This document shows, piece by piece, positions 1 through 6,935 of a DNA stretch of 32,259 nt. The translations under genes and the position numbers were made by a program. Numbering within the stretch: position 1 is the stretch's first letter; each line of letters starts with the position of its first letter. This DNA is from Burkholderiales bacterium RIFOXYD12_FULL_59_19 (lineage in GTDB: Bacteria; Pseudomonadota; Gammaproteobacteria; Burkholderiales; Burkholderiaceae_C). The DNA lies in NCBI GenBank assembly GCA_001771065.1, contig MESQ01000042.1, positions 1 to 32,259 of the forward strand, given 5' to 3'. Below the pieces are notes generated by a model. It saw nothing but the letters and a program-made list of their open reading frames with translations, ran no database searches and was not told the DNA's origin.

Positions 1-531
1 CTCAAAATCGACCTCAACGCCAGCGAGGGCGCGCTCAATCTGGTGGAGGCGCGCATCGACCTGGCCATCCGCATCAGTGCCGAGCCGGACCCCGCGCTCA
101 TTGGCCGACTGCTGGCCCCGTGCACTTCCGTGCTGGTGGCCTCGCCCGATTACTTAAGCGCGCAGGGCGTTCCGCAGTTGCCTGCCGACTTGGTGGCGCA
201 CCGCTGCCTGAGCTATGCCAACTTTGGCAAAAGCGTGTGGAAGCTACAGCGGGGGGAGGAGCACGCGGAGGTGCGCGTGGCCAGCCATTTCAGTGCCAAC
301 GAAGCCACTGCCTTGCTGCGGGCAGCGTTGGCGGGCGGTGGCATCGCGCTGCAACCCACTTACCTGACCAACCCGCATCTGCAGGACGGCAGCTTGCAGA
401 TGGTGCTGCCGGACTGGAAGTTGCCTGACATGGCGATTTATGCGCTGTACCCCTCGCGCAAGCATTTGTCACCCGCAGTGCGGGCGTTGCTGGATTTTCT
501 GGTGGAGCGGTTCGTCAAGATACCTTGGTAA
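1..531 (+). CDS. LysR-type transcriptional regulator, C-terminal part (5' end outside window)
   Basis: The frame is open from base 1, so the gene starts upstream. The 176 visible residues look like the periplasmic-binding-protein-like effector domain of LysR regulators: a segment on classification of the input (VEARIDLAIRISAEPD), then VLVASPDYL, then a GGGIALQPTYL stretch near the C-terminus, and a terminal LLDFLVERF helix. The winged-helix DNA-binding domain is not in the window. Target genes are unknown. It converges on the four-gene minus-strand operon and does not share its promoter region, so it is not an obvious divergent regulator of that operon. Family call is firm; any function is not. 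Confidence 0.85.
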   Translation, partial: LKIDLNASEGALNLVEARIDLAIRISAEPDPALIGRLLAPCTSVLVASPDYLSAQGVPQLPADLVAHRCLSYANFGKSVWKLQRGEEHAEVRVASHFSANEATALLRAALAGGGIALQPTYLTNPHLQDGSLQMVLPDWKLPDMAIYALYPSRKHLSPAVRALLDFLVERFVKIPW

Positions 532-679
532 TGGCCTGTCTTGGTTTGGCGACCACGCAATTGAGACAGAGGCCAAAAAATAAAAAACCAGATGACCGCC
601 TGCCGCAAATCGCGAGGATCTGCTCTCTCAAAATGACGGCGCTGAAACAGACGGTTGGGGCATCTCAACCAATGGCGCT

Positions 680-1462
680 TTACTTGCCGCCAATCGACTT
701 CTTCAAGATTGCCAGCACGGTGTTCAGGTCTTCGATCGGCACCTGACCGGGGGCCGAGCTGCTGGCCCCCACGGCAAAGGTCAGGGCTGAACCAAAAGTC
801 CAGCCAAACAGACGCGTCATCGCCCCATAAGGCCCCATCGACATGGAAATCAGCGGAATACGCAGCTTTTTGCTGGCTTCGCGGGTGGCGGTCAAGAGCG
901 TCAGCACGTCGTCGAGGTCGCGCGGCATCACCGCCACCTTGGCCACGTCGGCACCCAACTGGTCGGCCGTCAGGAATTTACTCGCCAGCGTTTCCAGCCC
1001 AGGTGTGAAAGAAAAATTGTGGAACGACAGCACCAGCTTGATGTTGTTGGCTTTGGCAGCCGTGCGCACCCGAACGATGTTGCCCGCGTCGTTGGCCATT
1101 TCGTAGTCGATCAGGTCGATGCTCTTGCTCTCACACACCGCCGTGTACATGGCGATGACCTGATCTTCGTTCAGGGCGATCTTTTCACCGCCTTCGATGG
1201 TAGAACGGCGTGTGAACAGCACAGGGATGTTGCCGGCGGCCTGCTTGATGGCCTGCGCTGCGGCAATGACGGCGACGCTGTCACCAATGGCGTCAAAAAA
1301 GTCAACCCGCCATTCCAGCACATCGGGCTGCTTGGGCAACACCACGGCCAACTCAGTCATGAGCTGGTCCAGTGTGCGGCCCACCAGCGGCGTGCAGATC
1401 AGTGGGAATTTGCCTCCTGCGATGGCTTGTCCATTCAATTCAATCGGTTTGTTGGTTTGCAT
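680..1462 (-). CDS. aroD: Type I 3-dehydroquinate dehydratase homologue
   Basis: A 260-residue class I (Schiff-base) dehydroquinase-fold protein. All key residues of the family are visible: Glu50 and Arg52 in EWRVD, the general acid/base His148 in LSFHNF, the Schiff-base Lys175 in DVAKVAVMP, and Arg217 in the SMGPYGAMTR loop. The family converts 3-dehydroquinate to 3-dehydroshikimate in the cytoplasm, either in aromatic biosynthesis or in quinate breakdown. The start is supported by GGAGTG just upstream of the ATG. It is the last gene of a minus-strand operon with an acylating aldehyde dehydrogenase, a TIM-barrel protein and a ThDP enzyme, so a catabolic role on a related cyclic compound is as likely as shikimate biosynthesis. 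The aroD symbol reflects family only. Confidence 0.85.
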   Translation of the reverse strand: MQTNKPIELNGQAIAGGKFPLICTPLVGRTLDQLMTELAVVLPKQPDVLEWRVDFFDAIGDSVAVIAAAQAIKQAAGNIPVLFTRRSTIEGGEKIALNEDQVIAMYTAVCESKSIDLIDYEMANDAGNIVRVRTAAKANNIKLVLSFHNFSFTPGLETLASKFLTADQLGADVAKVAVMPRDLDDVLTLLTATREASKKLRIPLISMSMGPYGAMTRLFGWTFGSALTFAVGASSSAPGQVPIEDLNTVLAILKKSIGGK

Positions 1463-1531
1463 TGTTCACTCCAATAAAAAAGCCCGCGAGCACCACAAAG
1501 GCACAGGCAGGCACTTTACGCGATATCGCTA

Positions 1532-3001
1532 TCAGCAGGCGCTGGCCATGTCTTCGGAAGTGAATTCACCTTCTTCCAGGGCCGGATCATAAAACTCGCC
1601 AAAGAGCTCCTGGTCGGAAGGTTTGTCTTCTGGAATAGGCACCGACACCCAGGTGGTGTTCATGTAGTGCTTGAGGCTGACGTTTTCGCTGATCACGTTG
1701 CCGCCCCAGGTGCCGCAGCCCAGGCTTGAGGTCATGGGCATGCCGTTGTTGAAGGCACCGGCATTGGCTTTGCTTTGGGGCTGGCGCACCATCATGCGGC
1801 TCACCGGCGCGGCCATGGCCAACTGGTGGATGTGCTCGGGGTTGAACGAGTAAATGCCGCACGAGTGGCCCTTGCCGCCCACGTTGTAAATGCCGCGCAT
1901 CATGGTCAGGGCTTCGTCAAAGCTGCCGTACTTGTAAACGGCCAGCAGCGTGGTGAGCTTTTCGCCGGAATAGGGGTACGCTTTGCCAATGGCATCACCG
2001 CGCACAATGATGAACTTGCGGTCGGCAGGAATGCTGAAACCTGCCGCTTCGGCCAGCTTCTGCGGCGACACCGCCACGGTGTCGGCCAGGCGGTGGTTTT
2101 CGTCGTCCCACATGGCTTTGCGCAGTTTGGCTTTTTCGTCCTCATTGGCCAGATAGCCGCCCTCGACCTGCAGTTGGGCCAGCAGTGCGTCAAAGATCGA
2201 TTCCTGGATGATCAAATTACCGTCGGCCGAGCAGCCCGAGCCGAAGTCGGACGTTTTGCTCAAGCGGGTGTTCATGGCTGCCTCGGCAATGTTGGCGGTT
2301 TCGTCGATCACCATGGTCGAGTTGCCTGCGCCCACGCCATAAGCCGGGGTGCCCGAGCTGTAGGCGGCGCGCACCATGGGCTGGCCACCAGTGGCAATCA
2401 CCAGGTCGGCTTCAGCCATCAGCGCTTGCGACATCGGGATGTTGACCTTGGTCAGGCATTGCAGCAGGTCGGGCGGTGCGCCTTCTTTTTCCAGCGCCTC
2501 ACGCATCAGGCGCACGGTCTCAAAACTGGTCTTCTTGGCGCGCGGGTGCGGCGAGAAGATCACCGCGTCGCGTGCCTTGATGCCGTAAATGGCGTTGCCA
2601 GCGGGCGTCAGGTCAGGGTTGGTGGTGGGCACAATACAAGCCACCACACCGGCTGGCTTGCCGTATTTGACGATGCCTTTTTCCGGAATTTCTTCAATGA
2701 TGCCCACACTTTTCTGGCGCAGCGCATCACGCAAAATGCCGCGGATTTTCAGGCGCTTGCCCATACGGCTGACCGGGTCGCCCAGGCGGCTCTCGGCAAT
2801 ACCTTCTGCGACCAGACGGGTGAAAGTTTTTTTGTTCGACACGGCCCAGGCCACAGCCTGGCACAGGCGGTCAACACGGGCCTGGTCATAGGTCTCGATG
2901 ATGGCCAAGGCAGCGCGCGCTTTGGCAAAGGCGTTGTCGAGTTCTTCGCGTTGTTCGGCATTGATCTCGGTCTTCTTGAGTTCTGGGGGGATGTTGCTCA
3001 T
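1532..3001 (-). CDS. CoA-acylating aldehyde dehydrogenase (SauS/EutE-like)
   Basis: A 489-residue aldehyde dehydrogenase of the acylating branch (AdhE N-domain, EutE, sulfoacetaldehyde dehydrogenase SauS). The catalytic Cys257 lies in SKTSDFGSGCSADGN, and an N-terminal nucleotide-binding fold is visible around GVVACIVPTTNPD (residues 118-130). These enzymes oxidise an aldehyde to an acyl-CoA with NAD(P)+. The frame extends upstream, but the ATG at 3001 is chosen because GGAGAC precedes it at good spacing and the protein then has the family's usual length. Length and motif style resemble sulfoacetaldehyde dehydrogenase most, yet no sulfonate genes are nearby, so the aldehyde is not known. It lies between the TIM-barrel gene and the dehydroquinase homologue and is separated from the former by a double-hairpin repeat. 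Confidence 0.85.
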   Translation of the reverse strand: MSNIPPELKKTEINAEQREELDNAFAKARAALAIIETYDQARVDRLCQAVAWAVSNKKTFTRLVAEGIAESRLGDPVSRMGKRLKIRGILRDALRQKSVGIIEEIPEKGIVKYGKPAGVVACIVPTTNPDLTPAGNAIYGIKARDAVIFSPHPRAKKTSFETVRLMREALEKEGAPPDLLQCLTKVNIPMSQALMAEADLVIATGGQPMVRAAYSSGTPAYGVGAGNSTMVIDETANIAEAAMNTRLSKTSDFGSGCSADGNLIIQESIFDALLAQLQVEGGYLANEDEKAKLRKAMWDDENHRLADTVAVSPQKLAEAAGFSIPADRKFIIVRGDAIGKAYPYSGEKLTTLLAVYKYGSFDEALTMMRGIYNVGGKGHSCGIYSFNPEHIHQLAMAAPVSRMMVRQPQSKANAGAFNNGMPMTSSLGCGTWGGNVISENVSLKHYMNTTWVSVPIPEDKPSDQELFGEFYDPALEEGEFTSEDMASAC

Positions 3002-3060
3002 GATTTGTCTCCGGTTTAGGGGGTGTGAGAAATAGGGGAATGGTTTGCCTGTAGGGCTGT

Positions 3061-3110
3061 TTGTAGGGTCGACTTCAGTCGACCTGGCCGAATGAATTCG
3101 GCCCCACAAA
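3061..3110. repeat. REP-like double hairpin between operon genes
   Basis: Two perfect back-to-back hairpins. The first has 7-bp arms GGTCGAC/GTCGACC at 3067-3073 and 3078-3084 with loop TTCA. The second has 8-bp arms GGCCGAAT/ATTCGGCC at 3086-3093 and 3096-3103 with a 2-base gap. Outer bases TGTAGGG and CCCCACA are also nearly complementary. This is the layout of a REP/BIME-type repetitive element; no other copy is visible in this window. It lies in the 147-bp gap between the TIM-barrel and aldehyde dehydrogenase genes, where it could alter mRNA stability or relative expression. Confidence 0.7.
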
Positions 3111-3148
3111 GACCGCGAAATTGAAGTTGTGTTGTTTCACATGCATTC

Positions 3149-3952
3149 TCAATCCAGGTGACTTCGCGCAGTTTGCAGGGCGCGGCGGGCGTAGGCTTCA
3201 AAACCAATTTCAGCGGCTAACGCGTCGCCCGGAATCTCCAGGGTGTAGGTGATGAGGTCGGGCAGGCAGGCCAGGATGTCTTTCACGCCAAAAGCGCCGT
3301 CGCCCGGGAACAGGCGGTCGCTACGGGCCTCGTGCAGGATGCTGTCCATGCCAGGGGCGATGGTGGCGGGGCCGTCGCACACATGGGCGAATTGGAACCA
3401 TTCACGCGGCAGGCTTTTCAGCGCATCATGGCTGGAGTTGGAGCGAAAAAAGTGCAGCATGTCGATCAACAGGCCCGCATTGGAACGTTTGACGGTGTTG
3501 AGCACCGTCGTGGCAGTTTCCAGGTTGCCGGTCTCGGTCCACCACGGAAATTCCAGACTGATGGTGATACCCAGCGGCTTGGCGTAGTCACACAGGGTGG
3601 CAAAACGCGCGTGGGCGCGCTCGCGGTTGGGGTCAGGCAACTGGCAGATCACATGTTTGGCACCCAACTCGGCGGTGGCGTCGAGCATCGGGAAAAAACT
3701 CTGCGCATCCAGGCTGGGGTCCATGCGGGCCAACTCGACGTCCCACACCTTGATGCCGGTTGCCGCCAGTTTGGCCTTGGTGGCGGCCATGGCGGTTTTA
3801 CTGGCGATGATCGGGTAAAGCGGCTCAGTATCGGTGACCCGGCTCAGGCGCAGACCCACATAGTCGTAGCCGGTTTTGGCGGCGACTTCAATCAGATCCA
3901 CCGGCGGCAGCGCCATGGCTGTCAGGTGGGCCAATGAGTATTCGTGTTTCAT
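3149..3952 (-). CDS. TIM-barrel sugar isomerase / AP-endonuclease-2 family protein
   Basis: A 267-residue protein of the xylose isomerase-like TIM-barrel superfamily, which includes hydroxypyruvate isomerase, 2-keto-myo-inositol dehydratase (IolE) and 3-dehydroshikimate dehydratase. Candidate metal ligands sit at the ends of barrel strands: Glu134 (SLEF), Asp164/His167 (DMLH), His190 (FAHVCDGP) and Glu239 (LEIPG). Its start overlaps the stop of the upstream ThDP enzyme gene by 4 bases (ATGA), so the two are translationally coupled. The pairing with a ThDP enzyme recalls both gcl-hyi and iolD-iolE. The neighbouring dehydroquinase homologue makes a dehydroshikimate-dehydratase-like role another option. 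The exact reaction cannot be decided from the sequence. Confidence 0.8.
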   Translation of the reverse strand: MKHEYSLAHLTAMALPPVDLIEVAAKTGYDYVGLRLSRVTDTEPLYPIIASKTAMAATKAKLAATGIKVWDVELARMDPSLDAQSFFPMLDATAELGAKHVICQLPDPNRERAHARFATLCDYAKPLGITISLEFPWWTETGNLETATTVLNTVKRSNAGLLIDMLHFFRSNSSHDALKSLPREWFQFAHVCDGPATIAPGMDSILHEARSDRLFPGDGAFGVKDILACLPDLITYTLEIPGDALAAEIGFEAYARRALQTARSHLD

Positions 3953-5739
3953 GACAAGGCACCACCTGCAGCCGCTACTGCGCTGGTATCGGCGTGATGG
4001 ACCTTCTTGCCTGGCGAATAAATGTCCATGATGTTCCAGTGACCAGCAGTTTCAACTGGTGCGTTTTGCATCGCCACGTCAATCACAAACGGACGGTTGG
4101 AAGCCATGGCTTGTTCCAGCGCGGGCTTGAACTCCTCCGCGGAAGTCACGCGCACACCTTCCGCACCGTAAGCACGGGCAATGGCGGCAAAGTCGGCCTG
4201 GAACGGTGCGCCGTCCTTGAAGAACAGCGTGCCGACCGTGGTGCCGTAGTGCGCCAGCTGCAAACCGGCGATGGTGCCGAAGGCGCAGTTGTTCATGATC
4301 ACCCAGATCACCGGCACATTGCTTTCCACGGCGGTGGCGAGCATGGCCGGATTCTGGCCAAAACCACCGTCACCGACCAGCGACACCACCACGCGCTCCG
4401 GGCAGGCAATCTTGGCACCGATGGCCGCCGGTGCGCCGAAACCCATGGTGGCAAAGCCGCCCGGTGTCAGGATGCTGCCGGGAGTGAAGATGTCAAACTG
4501 CTGGCCCACGCCGTTCTTGTTCCAGCCCACGTCGGTGGTGATGATCACGTCACGCGGCAGCACGGCGCGCGCGTCGGCCAGGATACGCTCGGGGCGCATC
4601 GGAAAGGCATTGCTTTGCTGGGCCGCCACCAGGCCGGCTTTGAAGGTGCTGCGGTTGGCAGCCATCTCGGCTTTCAGTTCATCATTCTTGAAACCTTGCG
4701 GGTAAAGCTTTTTGGCAACCCGGTTCAGCACCTTCAGCGCTTGCTTGAGGTCTGCCACGGCGCCAATCTTTACGGGATAGTTGCGGCCGATTTCGCTGGC
4801 GTCAATGTCGATGTGGATCAGCTTGCTCTTGGTAAAGTCAAAGGTGTACTCGTTTTCCCACGAGCTGCAATCGGCTTCGGCAAAACGGGTTCCCAGACCG
4901 AACACCAGGTCCGCGTTCAAGCACTTATCGTTGATGAACTTCGTGCCCCAGAAGCCGGTCATGCCCAGGATAAAGGGGTGGTCGTCCGGCAGCACCCCCT
5001 TGCCCATCAGGCTGTGCGACACGGGCAGGCTCATGTGGTTGACAAACTCTTCCAGCTCGGCCGTGGCGTTGGCCAGCACCACGCCGCCACCCACATGCAG
5101 CTGTGGCTTTTTGGCAGCCACCAGGGCTTCGATGATTTGTGTTGCAACTTCGTCGTCAATTGACGGGGTGTGCAATTTCTTGGTATGTAACTTCAGTTTG
5201 GCAAACAGTTCAACGTCCACTTCCTTCGAGAAGATGTCCATCGGCACCGACACCAGCACGGGGCCCGGGCGGCCTGATTCGGCCAGCTGGAACGCCTTTT
5301 CGATGATTTCGGGGAACAGGTCAGGGCGCTCAACGCGCCACACGCGCTTGCAGAACGGACGGTAGATTTCCGACTGGGCCGCATCCGAGTGCAGGTTGAT
5401 TTCCTGGTGCGGGTGCTTGCCGTAGTAGTGGCTGGGCACGTCGCCGGCAATGACCACCATCGGCACCGAGTCCAACGCGGCATTGGCGACACCGGTGGCG
5501 GCGTTGGTCAGGCCGGGGCCGAGGTGGCTCAGCACCACCGCGGTGGTTTTCTTGGCGCGGGCGTAACCGTCGGCGGCGTGGGCGGCCACCTGCTCGTGGC
5601 GGGTGTTGATGAACTTGATGCTGCTTTTTTCCAGCGCCGTCAGCACCGCAATGTTGGTATGGCCACAGAGGCCGAAAATGTGCTCAACGCCGCGGTCTTC
5701 GAGGTACTTGACCAGTTGGTGCGAAATCAGATCCTGCAT
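3949..5739 (-). CDS. Thiamine diphosphate-dependent enzyme, acetolactate synthase-like
   Basis: A 596-residue ThDP enzyme with the usual three domains: N-terminal PYR domain, central domain, and C-terminal PP domain carrying the GDGGFGQ...NN metal/ThDP-binding motif. The catalytic Glu49 is present in TRHEQVAAHAADGYARA, which argues against glyoxylate carboligase, where this residue is Val. AGGAGA lies just before the ATG. It is the first gene of the operon; upstream lies an AT-rich promoter region with palindromes. Related enzymes are acetolactate synthase, the inositol-pathway hydrolase IolD and cyclohexane-1,2-dione hydrolase, so carbon-carbon ligation, decarboxylation or ring cleavage are all possible. 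No separate regulatory subunit gene is present, which disfavours plain branched-chain amino acid synthesis. Confidence 0.8.
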   Translation of the reverse strand: MQDLISHQLVKYLEDRGVEHIFGLCGHTNIAVLTALEKSSIKFINTRHEQVAAHAADGYARAKKTTAVVLSHLGPGLTNAATGVANAALDSVPMVVIAGDVPSHYYGKHPHQEINLHSDAAQSEIYRPFCKRVWRVERPDLFPEIIEKAFQLAESGRPGPVLVSVPMDIFSKEVDVELFAKLKLHTKKLHTPSIDDEVATQIIEALVAAKKPQLHVGGGVVLANATAELEEFVNHMSLPVSHSLMGKGVLPDDHPFILGMTGFWGTKFINDKCLNADLVFGLGTRFAEADCSSWENEYTFDFTKSKLIHIDIDASEIGRNYPVKIGAVADLKQALKVLNRVAKKLYPQGFKNDELKAEMAANRSTFKAGLVAAQQSNAFPMRPERILADARAVLPRDVIITTDVGWNKNGVGQQFDIFTPGSILTPGGFATMGFGAPAAIGAKIACPERVVVSLVGDGGFGQNPAMLATAVESNVPVIWVIMNNCAFGTIAGLQLAHYGTTVGTLFFKDGAPFQADFAAIARAYGAEGVRVTSAEEFKPALEQAMASNRPFVIDVAMQNAPVETAGHWNIMDIYSPGKKVHHADTSAVAAAGGALS

Positions 5740-5801
5740 TTTTGTCTCCTGATGTGAATGGGCTGCGTTGTCTTTGGGAAGTCGAAAAACGTGCGATAAA
5801 C

Positions 5802-5834
5802 AGATAAATCTCGAAAAGTTTCGGTACTTTATCT
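5802..5834. promoter_or_regulatory. Nested 33-bp palindrome upstream of the ThDP operon (candidate operator)
   Basis: Outer arms AGATAAA (5802-5808) and TTTATCT (5828-5834) enclose inner arms CGAAA (5812-5816) and TTTCG (5819-5823). The element lies 60-95 bases upstream of the ATG at 5739, in an AT-rich stretch between GC-rich genes. The position and symmetry fit an operator or a leader hairpin of the operon; the binding protein is unknown. Confidence 0.5.
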
Positions 5835-5871
5835 ATTTCGAATGAAAATTTTTAACTAAATTGTTCATTTA

Positions 5872-5909
5872 CGTTCGTTATTCGCGCATTTATAGTCGAC
5901 AAACGAACG
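5872..5909. promoter_or_regulatory. Inverted repeat CGTTCGTT / AACGAACG in promoter region
   Basis: Perfect 8-bp arms at 5872-5879 and 5902-5909, 22 bases apart. The left arm belongs to GTTCGTTATTCGCGC, which by eye resembles IclR-family (PcaU/PobR type) operator half-sites. It lies upstream of the ThDP operon and could be bound by a regulator encoded outside the window. Confidence 0.45.
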
Positions 5910-6311
5910 AAATAAGGGTTATCACTAGGTTTGATGCCGATCGCTGCCATAGGAGATACTGAAAGCCATCACACCCTTGGGGAAACCATGCGCCAACCTG
6001 CCAAACAAGCACACCGTTCAGCGACGCAGACCGCCACCGGTTTTGTGATTCTGGGCACGGAAGGCGCAGGCCAGCCTGATCGCGGTAACGCCGTTCCAGG
6101 GTTGGCGTCAGCTGGTGTTTGCCACCTACGCGACACCAAAAATACAGCAATCTGTTGAACAGCCGCAGGGTATCGGTATGGGTGAACGGCTGCAAAGCAA
6201 GCCGTGCTGCTGGGTGCAGCGGTTGAGGCTTACCAGGTGGTGCGCAGCATTAACGATGTGACTTGGTGGACTGTGGACAACCGGAACACGCCCTGAGGCC
6301 GTGGCCCCAGG
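5910..6311. other. Intergenic stretch without a convincing gene
   Basis: About 400 bases between the ThDP operon promoter and the end of the TorD-family gene. Open frames on both strands are short, broken by stops and match no family I recognise. One + strand run ending near 6297 (AVLLGAAVEAYQVVRSIND) has protein-like composition and could be a remnant of a decayed gene. No terminator, tRNA or repeat is evident. Confidence 0.4.
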
Positions 6312-6935
6312 TCAGTCCAGCATGTCAAAGCCTTGCGCTTCCACGGACACAAAGGCACGGGTCAACTCGGCCACTGCGGCATAAAAGCGCGCCTTGGGGT
6401 GCTGGGCAATGGCATCCACCAGTGGCACGGCCCAGGGTTGCAGGTGCTCGGCAAAAAAGCTCTGCTGACGCGTCAGGTTGGCCACCGCCACGTCGTCGCC
6501 GGCAATCAGGTAACGCATGACTTCGCAAAGGTAAGCGATATGGTCTTCGGTGTCGGACATGGCCTCATCACGCGCCAGGCCCAGGCTGGTGAGTTCGGTA
6601 CGCAGGCGCGCCAGCGGTTTTTCGTTGAGGAAACCACTCAGGTAGTGAGAGCCATAGAGGTAGACCTCGGGCTTGCCGACACCGCCAAACAAGGCGTTGT
6701 ATTCGTCGGCAATGGCGTCGTCGCGCAGCTCGCGCGCCACCCCGACCAGGGCGCGCCAGGGTTCCTCCAGAAAGCCACCAGCAGCCGGGGCTTCGGTGGC
6801 GGCCAGGCGCAGGTTGGCCAGCAGTTCAGGCGCGGGCGGCGCATAGTAGAGCTGGGCCAGCAAGCCGTACAACTCGGCACGGGCGGTTTCTTCGTCGAGC
6901 GCGCTGCTCAGGGCAGTTTCGGGCAAAGGCATCAT
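6312..6935 (-). CDS. TorD/DmsD-family molybdoenzyme chaperone
   Basis: A 207-residue, mostly helical protein of the TorD family of cytoplasmic chaperones, which bind the Tat signal and guide cofactor loading of molybdopterin enzymes. Family traits include the N-terminal ARAELYGLLAQLYY helix, the EYNALFGGVGKPEVYLYGSHYLSGF segment and an EDHIAYLCEVMRYLI helix. Its ATG overlaps the stop of the upstream polyferredoxin gene by 4 bases. In many betaproteobacteria this gene stands just before fdh genes for a periplasmic formate dehydrogenase; here nothing of that kind follows it. The client enzyme must be encoded elsewhere or has been lost. Confidence 0.85.
   Translation of the reverse strand: MMPLPETALSSALDEETARAELYGLLAQLYYAPPAPELLANLRLAATEAPAAGGFLEEPWRALVGVARELRDDAIADEYNALFGGVGKPEVYLYGSHYLSGFLNEKPLARLRTELTSLGLARDEAMSDTEDHIAYLCEVMRYLIAGDDVAVANLTRQQSFFAEHLQPWAVPLVDAIAQHPKARFYAAVAELTRAFVSVEAQGFDMLD

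Noticed and set aside
1775..3019. Long + strand open frame opposite the aldehyde dehydrogenase gene, and similar long frames opposite hoxC/hoxB and hoxX
   Set aside because: They are antisense shadows of clearly identified genes in high-GC DNA, with His/Gly/Ala-rich low-complexity translations and no family motifs.
3949..5739. Glyoxylate carboligase next to hydroxypyruvate isomerase (gcl-hyi pair), or sulfoacetaldehyde acetyltransferase Xsc
   Set aside because: The ThDP enzyme has Glu49 where Gcl has Val, and its N-terminal sequence does not look like Xsc; no glyoxylate or sulfonate genes are nearby.
5890..6195. Open frames in the 5.9-6.3 kb gap as a small gene or transposase relic
   Set aside because: No recognisable domain, no ribosome site with good spacing, and the frames on both strands are broken; only noted as a gene-less stretch.
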